A stretch of DNA of 64,000 nt from Leptolyngbyaceae cyanobacterium HOT.MB2.61 (lineage in GTDB: Bacteria; Cyanobacteriota; Cyanobacteriia; Leptolyngbyales; Leptolyngbyaceae), in contig JAIMBL010000001.1 of the NCBI GenBank assembly GCA_023511615.1, forward strand, positions 58,988 to 122,987, in the 5' to 3' direction. The notes under the pieces are model-generated. The model had not been told where the DNA came from. It made no database searches and saw only the letters and a list, made by a program, of their open reading frames with translations. The position numbers were made by a program, and so were the translations under genes. This document shows positions 60,332 through 64,000 of the stretch, piece by piece (position 1 is the first letter of the stretch; the number at the start of each line of letters is the position of its first letter).

Positions 60332-61177
60332 TTACTGCCCCTCACCTCTTAACAGCCAGAAGCCGCTGTAGGTGATGCCAGAGTCGTCGGGCTGCACCAA
60401 TAAAAAGTGGAGTTCTTTGCTCTGACGCTTGCGCTGTTCGTATTGTTGGGCGACGGCTTTGACATCGGGGTCTGCAAAGGTGGCAACGATCCAGCGATCG
60501 CACAATCCAGCTTCCAGGATCAGGCCATCGGGAGCGCCCGGTACATAGTTTAACGAGTAGGGATGGGATTCCTGTAGCCAGCGGGCAATCATCATAGAGC
60601 GGCGTCCACCCGTGATCACGACTCCGGGAATGGGGAGGGTGGAAGCGATACCCAGCTTTAACGGAAACCAGTCTTCTGGCATTTCCAGAATGGGAATGGG
60701 GCGATCGCGAAAGGCCTCTACCAGATCGGCGGCGGGAAGACTGGTAAACCCCCAGCGATCGCCCCACAACGTTTCAGCCAGTGGCACAGGAGGAGGCTGA
60801 TCCAGATGTAGCGGCTGATAGGATTGCCCCGTGTAATTGGGGAGAGTGGGGTATTGACGGGCACGCTCTTCCAGCCAACACTTCAGGGTTGGAGTATGGC
60901 GAGTGGGTTCAATCGCAATTCCCAATTTTTCGGCAACGGTTTGTAGCAGGTTAAAGGTCTGTGGGCGAAAGACCCGTAAAATATTGGGTAATGGATGGCC
61001 CAAATCAGCCAGTTGTTGCATCTCAGCAATCAGCCAATCTCCGGTTGCCTGGGACTGGGGGCAGAGAGCACTGTGCCTGAATTCACCCACCGGATCACAT
61101 ACCAGCAGTTCCCAGAGCGGGTTTCCTCCCTCATCCTGGAGGGGGCGACGGTAGAAATCGACTTCCCAAACAGCCAT
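60332..61177 (-). CDS. Tab2/Atab2-family RNA-binding protein
   Basis: MAVWEVDFYRRPLQDEGGNPLWELLVCDP; typical Tab2 organisation. Confidence 0.88.
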   Translation of the reverse strand: MAVWEVDFYRRPLQDEGGNPLWELLVCDPVGEFRHSALCPQSQATGDWLIAEMQQLADLGHPLPNILRVFRPQTFNLLQTVAEKLGIAIEPTRHTPTLKCWLEERARQYPTLPNYTGQSYQPLHLDQPPPVPLAETLWGDRWGFTSLPAADLVEAFRDRPIPILEMPEDWFPLKLGIASTLPIPGVVITGGRRSMMIARWLQESHPYSLNYVPGAPDGLILEAGLCDRWIVATFADPDVKAVAQQYEQRKRQSKELHFLLVQPDDSGITYSGFWLLRGEGQ

Positions 61178-61248
61178 AGCGCCAAATAGCCATAGGGATA
61201 AAGTGATGAAGTGACAGGGCACTCCCCCACACTATCACTCCATTACTC

Positions 61249-61342
61249 TATAGCAGTCCTAAATGATTTGTGAAAGGAAAGGGCTTTGTGAAAAGGGATT
61301 TCGCCGGAATCCCTTTTCATAATCCAGATAGGATCGCTGTAT
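61249..61342. repeat. MITE-like hairpin repeat TATAGCAGTCCTAAATGATTTGTGAA...CATAATCCAGATAGGATCGCTGTA
   Basis: Imperfect terminal inverted repeats; inner AAAAGGGATT/AATCCCTTTT hairpin. Confidence 0.6.
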
Positions 61343-61418
61343 TACTTCTCCACTCCCTTACCCCTCCATGCCGCTTCTCCCGAATACCTGTGGCAATCAA
61401 CCATAGTAACAAACGACT

Positions 61419-63632
61419 CTAAGAGGGCACTTTTGCCAGGCTTAAGCCAACCTTCACCTGCGTTCCCGGAGCGTAGACCTGAGTCACATAGTCAGCAATC
61501 ATCCGGTGAGTGTTGAAGGCTGGAGAATTCGACTTAATCGACTCTTTCATCATCCTGACCCAGCCGTAGGGAACACCGTCCTTACCCTGGTTGTAATAGA
61601 GTGGGACGATTTCTTCCTCCAGCAACTGGTAGAGCGAATCGGAGTCGATTTTGTCCTGGAGATTCTGGTCGCTGGTGTTGGCATTTTCGCCGATCGCCCA
61701 GCCATTGATCCCTTTGCCGCTGGCATCGGCCTTATAACCTTCGCACCACCAGCCATCCAGTACGCTACAGTTAATCCCGCCATTGAAGCAAACCTTCTGT
61801 CCACTGGTGCCCGATGCTTCCAGTGGACGGCGGGGATTGTTGAGCCAAACATCTACACCCTGCATCAATTTACGGGCGGTGTACATGTCATAGTCTTCGA
61901 TGAATGCCACCCGATTCCAGATCTGGGGCTGTTTGCACCATTCCATCAACCGCTGAATGATTCGCTTGCCCTCTTCATCGGCAGGGTGGGCTTTTCCAGA
62001 AAAAATGATCTGCACCGGACGTTCCGGATTACCAAAGATTTTGAGGGCCCGTTCTGCATCCCTCAGCAACAGGTTGCCCCGCTTATAGGGGCTAAAGCGA
62101 CGGGCAAAGCCAATGGTCAACACATTCGGATCAAGGATATGATCCGCTGCCTGAATCATTTCCCAGTCTTCGCCCCGTCCGCGCCGTGCCTGTTTAATTT
62201 TATGGCGCGCATGGGCGATGAGCCGCTCCTTCAGCACCATATGACGCCACCAGATTTCTTCATCCGGGATTTGATCGACTTTTGCCCACATTTCTGGATC
62301 AGCGACTTTTGTATACCAGTCTGTCCCCAGATACTCGGCATAGAGATCGCTCATCAGGGAGGCCGTCCAGGTGGAGGCATGGACACCGTTGGTGATGTAT
62401 CCGATAGGAACTTTGTCTTCGGTGCGATCGGGGTAAAGTACAGTCCACATGGCGCGGGAAACGTGCCCGTGGAGTTCACTCACACCGTTGGCAGCGCGGG
62501 TCAGACGTAAGGCCAGGACCGTCATGCCGAAGGGTTCCCAGGGATCACCCAGGCGGCGAGCCCCCAGGGCCAAGAATTGTTCGCGCGAGAGCCCTAATTG
62601 ATCCCAATAGTTGGCAAAGAAGGAGTCCATCAGGTCGGCGGAGAATACGTCGTGCCCGGCAGGAACGGGGGTGTGGGTGGTGAAGACGCAGCGATCGCGG
62701 ACTGTGGCCTCAATGTCGTAAAACGATTTACCCGTTTTCTGAATCTCCAGCCGTGCCACTTCCAACAAACAGAAGGCGGCATGGCCTTCGTTCAGGTGGT
62801 ACACTCCGGGATCAATGCCAAGCGCTTGCAGGGCACGCACTCCGCCAATCCCCAGCACCACTTCTTGGGCAATGCGGGTTTCCTGGTTACCGCCATAGAG
62901 GTGCCCGGTAAGCCAGCGATCGATGGGGTCATTATCTTCCCGGTCTGTATCCAGCAGGTAAAGATTGACTCTCCCAACCTGGACACGCCAAATCTGGACC
63001 TTTACCATCCGGGTGCGCACCTGAAGTTCGACAGTAATCGGTTCCCCCTGAGCATTTTTGATCAATTCCACCGGCATCCGCTCAAAGGGATTGTCGATGT
63101 AATAGTCTTCCTGCCAGCCAGCCCGATTCAACCGCTGGTGGAAGTATCCCTGACGGTAGAACAAACCAACCCCTACCATCGGTACCCCCAGATCGGAGGC
63201 CGACTTGAGGTGATCCCCCGCCAGGATGCCCAGACCACCGGAATAGATGGGCAGGGATTCGTGGATGCCAAACTCAGCACAAAAGTAGGCGACCGGGTGT
63301 TCTCTGGAAATCTGAGGAGCAACCCGACTGGCCCAGGTATCATTGGCTGCCATGTAGCGGTCAAATTCTCCAGCCAGGCTGTTGAGTCGCTTGAGGTAGT
63401 AGGGATCGATGGAGAGCTGGGTCAAACGCTCATAGTTGACGGTTTCCAGCAGGATAACCGGGTTGTGTCCACAGCGCTCCCACTCATCGGGATTGATGGT
63501 TTCAAACAGAGAAACCTGGTCTGCTACCCAGCACCACCAGTAGTTGTAGGCCAGATCGGCCAATCGCTTGAGCGATCGCGGCAGGCGGGCCCGCAAGTGG
63601 TCAGCCGGTGTCGAAGCAAGTGCATTCACCAT
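61419..63632 (-). CDS. glgP: Alpha-glucan (glycogen) phosphorylase
   Basis: VAYFCAEFGIHESLPIYSGGLGILAGDHLKSASDLGVPMVGVGLFYRQGYF; start set at MVNALASTP. Confidence 0.96.
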   Translation of the reverse strand: MVNALASTPADHLRARLPRSLKRLADLAYNYWWCWVADQVSLFETINPDEWERCGHNPVILLETVNYERLTQLSIDPYYLKRLNSLAGEFDRYMAANDTWASRVAPQISREHPVAYFCAEFGIHESLPIYSGGLGILAGDHLKSASDLGVPMVGVGLFYRQGYFHQRLNRAGWQEDYYIDNPFERMPVELIKNAQGEPITVELQVRTRMVKVQIWRVQVGRVNLYLLDTDREDNDPIDRWLTGHLYGGNQETRIAQEVVLGIGGVRALQALGIDPGVYHLNEGHAAFCLLEVARLEIQKTGKSFYDIEATVRDRCVFTTHTPVPAGHDVFSADLMDSFFANYWDQLGLSREQFLALGARRLGDPWEPFGMTVLALRLTRAANGVSELHGHVSRAMWTVLYPDRTEDKVPIGYITNGVHASTWTASLMSDLYAEYLGTDWYTKVADPEMWAKVDQIPDEEIWWRHMVLKERLIAHARHKIKQARRGRGEDWEMIQAADHILDPNVLTIGFARRFSPYKRGNLLLRDAERALKIFGNPERPVQIIFSGKAHPADEEGKRIIQRLMEWCKQPQIWNRVAFIEDYDMYTARKLMQGVDVWLNNPRRPLEASGTSGQKVCFNGGINCSVLDGWWCEGYKADASGKGINGWAIGENANTSDQNLQDKIDSDSLYQLLEEEIVPLYYNQGKDGVPYGWVRMMKESIKSNSPAFNTHRMIADYVTQVYAPGTQVKVGLSLAKVPS

Positions 63633-63954
63633 ATCAGAAGGATTCCTGGAATAACTGAAATGGGCTCTGGAGCTCGGAGGATAGAAACAATACAGGAGAT
63701 TCGCGCTTTCCCAGAGCCACGAACTGCATTTTCCCGAAGGTGTACAGGATAGGTTCGGAAAAAGCAGTCTAATTCTACACAATGGTTTTAGATTGCCCCC
63801 ATTTGAACGAAAGGTAAGATTTCTTTAATAATGTTTGAAGCTCTTAGAAAGTTTTTTAAGAAGATTTAATGGTGGAAAGTAGATTTACAGGGTGGAAGGG
63901 CAGGATATCAGGCAAATGTTAAGCCCCTTTTAACTCCTGCAACTCAGCAAAGCG

Positions 63955-64000
63955 GGCTCTTCCGGCTTGCCGGTGAAAGAGTAGCCTAGGCTACTCTTTC
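63955..64000. repeat. Two-hairpin repeat, cut by window end
   Basis: GGCTCTTCCGGCTTGCCGGTGAAAGAGTAGCCTAGGCTACTCTTTC. Confidence 0.8.

Noticed and set aside
61506-63752. Two long + strand ORFs (334 aa and 384 aa) opposite glgP
   Set aside because: glgP on the minus strand is unambiguous; the antisense frames have no recognisable motifs and are typical codon-bias artefacts.

Overview
Chromosomal segment of a cyanobacterium. Evidence: abundant HIP1 octamers GCGATCGC, an ndhF-ndhD-CO2-hydration-protein operon, Psb32-like and Tab2-like proteins, and cyanobacterial-style interspersed repeats. A filamentous Leptolyngbya-like host is an inference only. The window is mostly housekeeping genes (NDH-1MS, proA, rpsD, panB, ahcY, infC, sdhA-like, glgP, egtB/egtC, cobH, cysteine desulfurase). 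It also holds an exopolysaccharide region (about 27.5-39.2 kb, plus a sugar transferase at 44 kb) and an ECF-sigma/anti-sigma/Spy-like cassette. No CRISPR array, prophage, toxin-antitoxin system or obvious defence island was seen. The most unusual content is non-coding. There are several families of short hairpin/MITE-like repeats. One family is bounded by CTAG and supplies the TAG stop codon of two neighbouring genes. Another is a two-hairpin element with a compensatory stem change and a deletion derivative. A third shares a GC-rich core but has different ends, with one copy interrupted by a second element. There is a repeat pile-up at 30.1-30.7 kb. Intergenic-type repeat words also appear in-frame inside an EgtB-like gene. 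Other notable items are a STAS-sugar transferase fusion, two genes with apparent 1-nt frameshifts, a histidine-kinase remnant and an unlisted 57-aa ORF. All identifications come from reading the sequence and translations; no database search was run.
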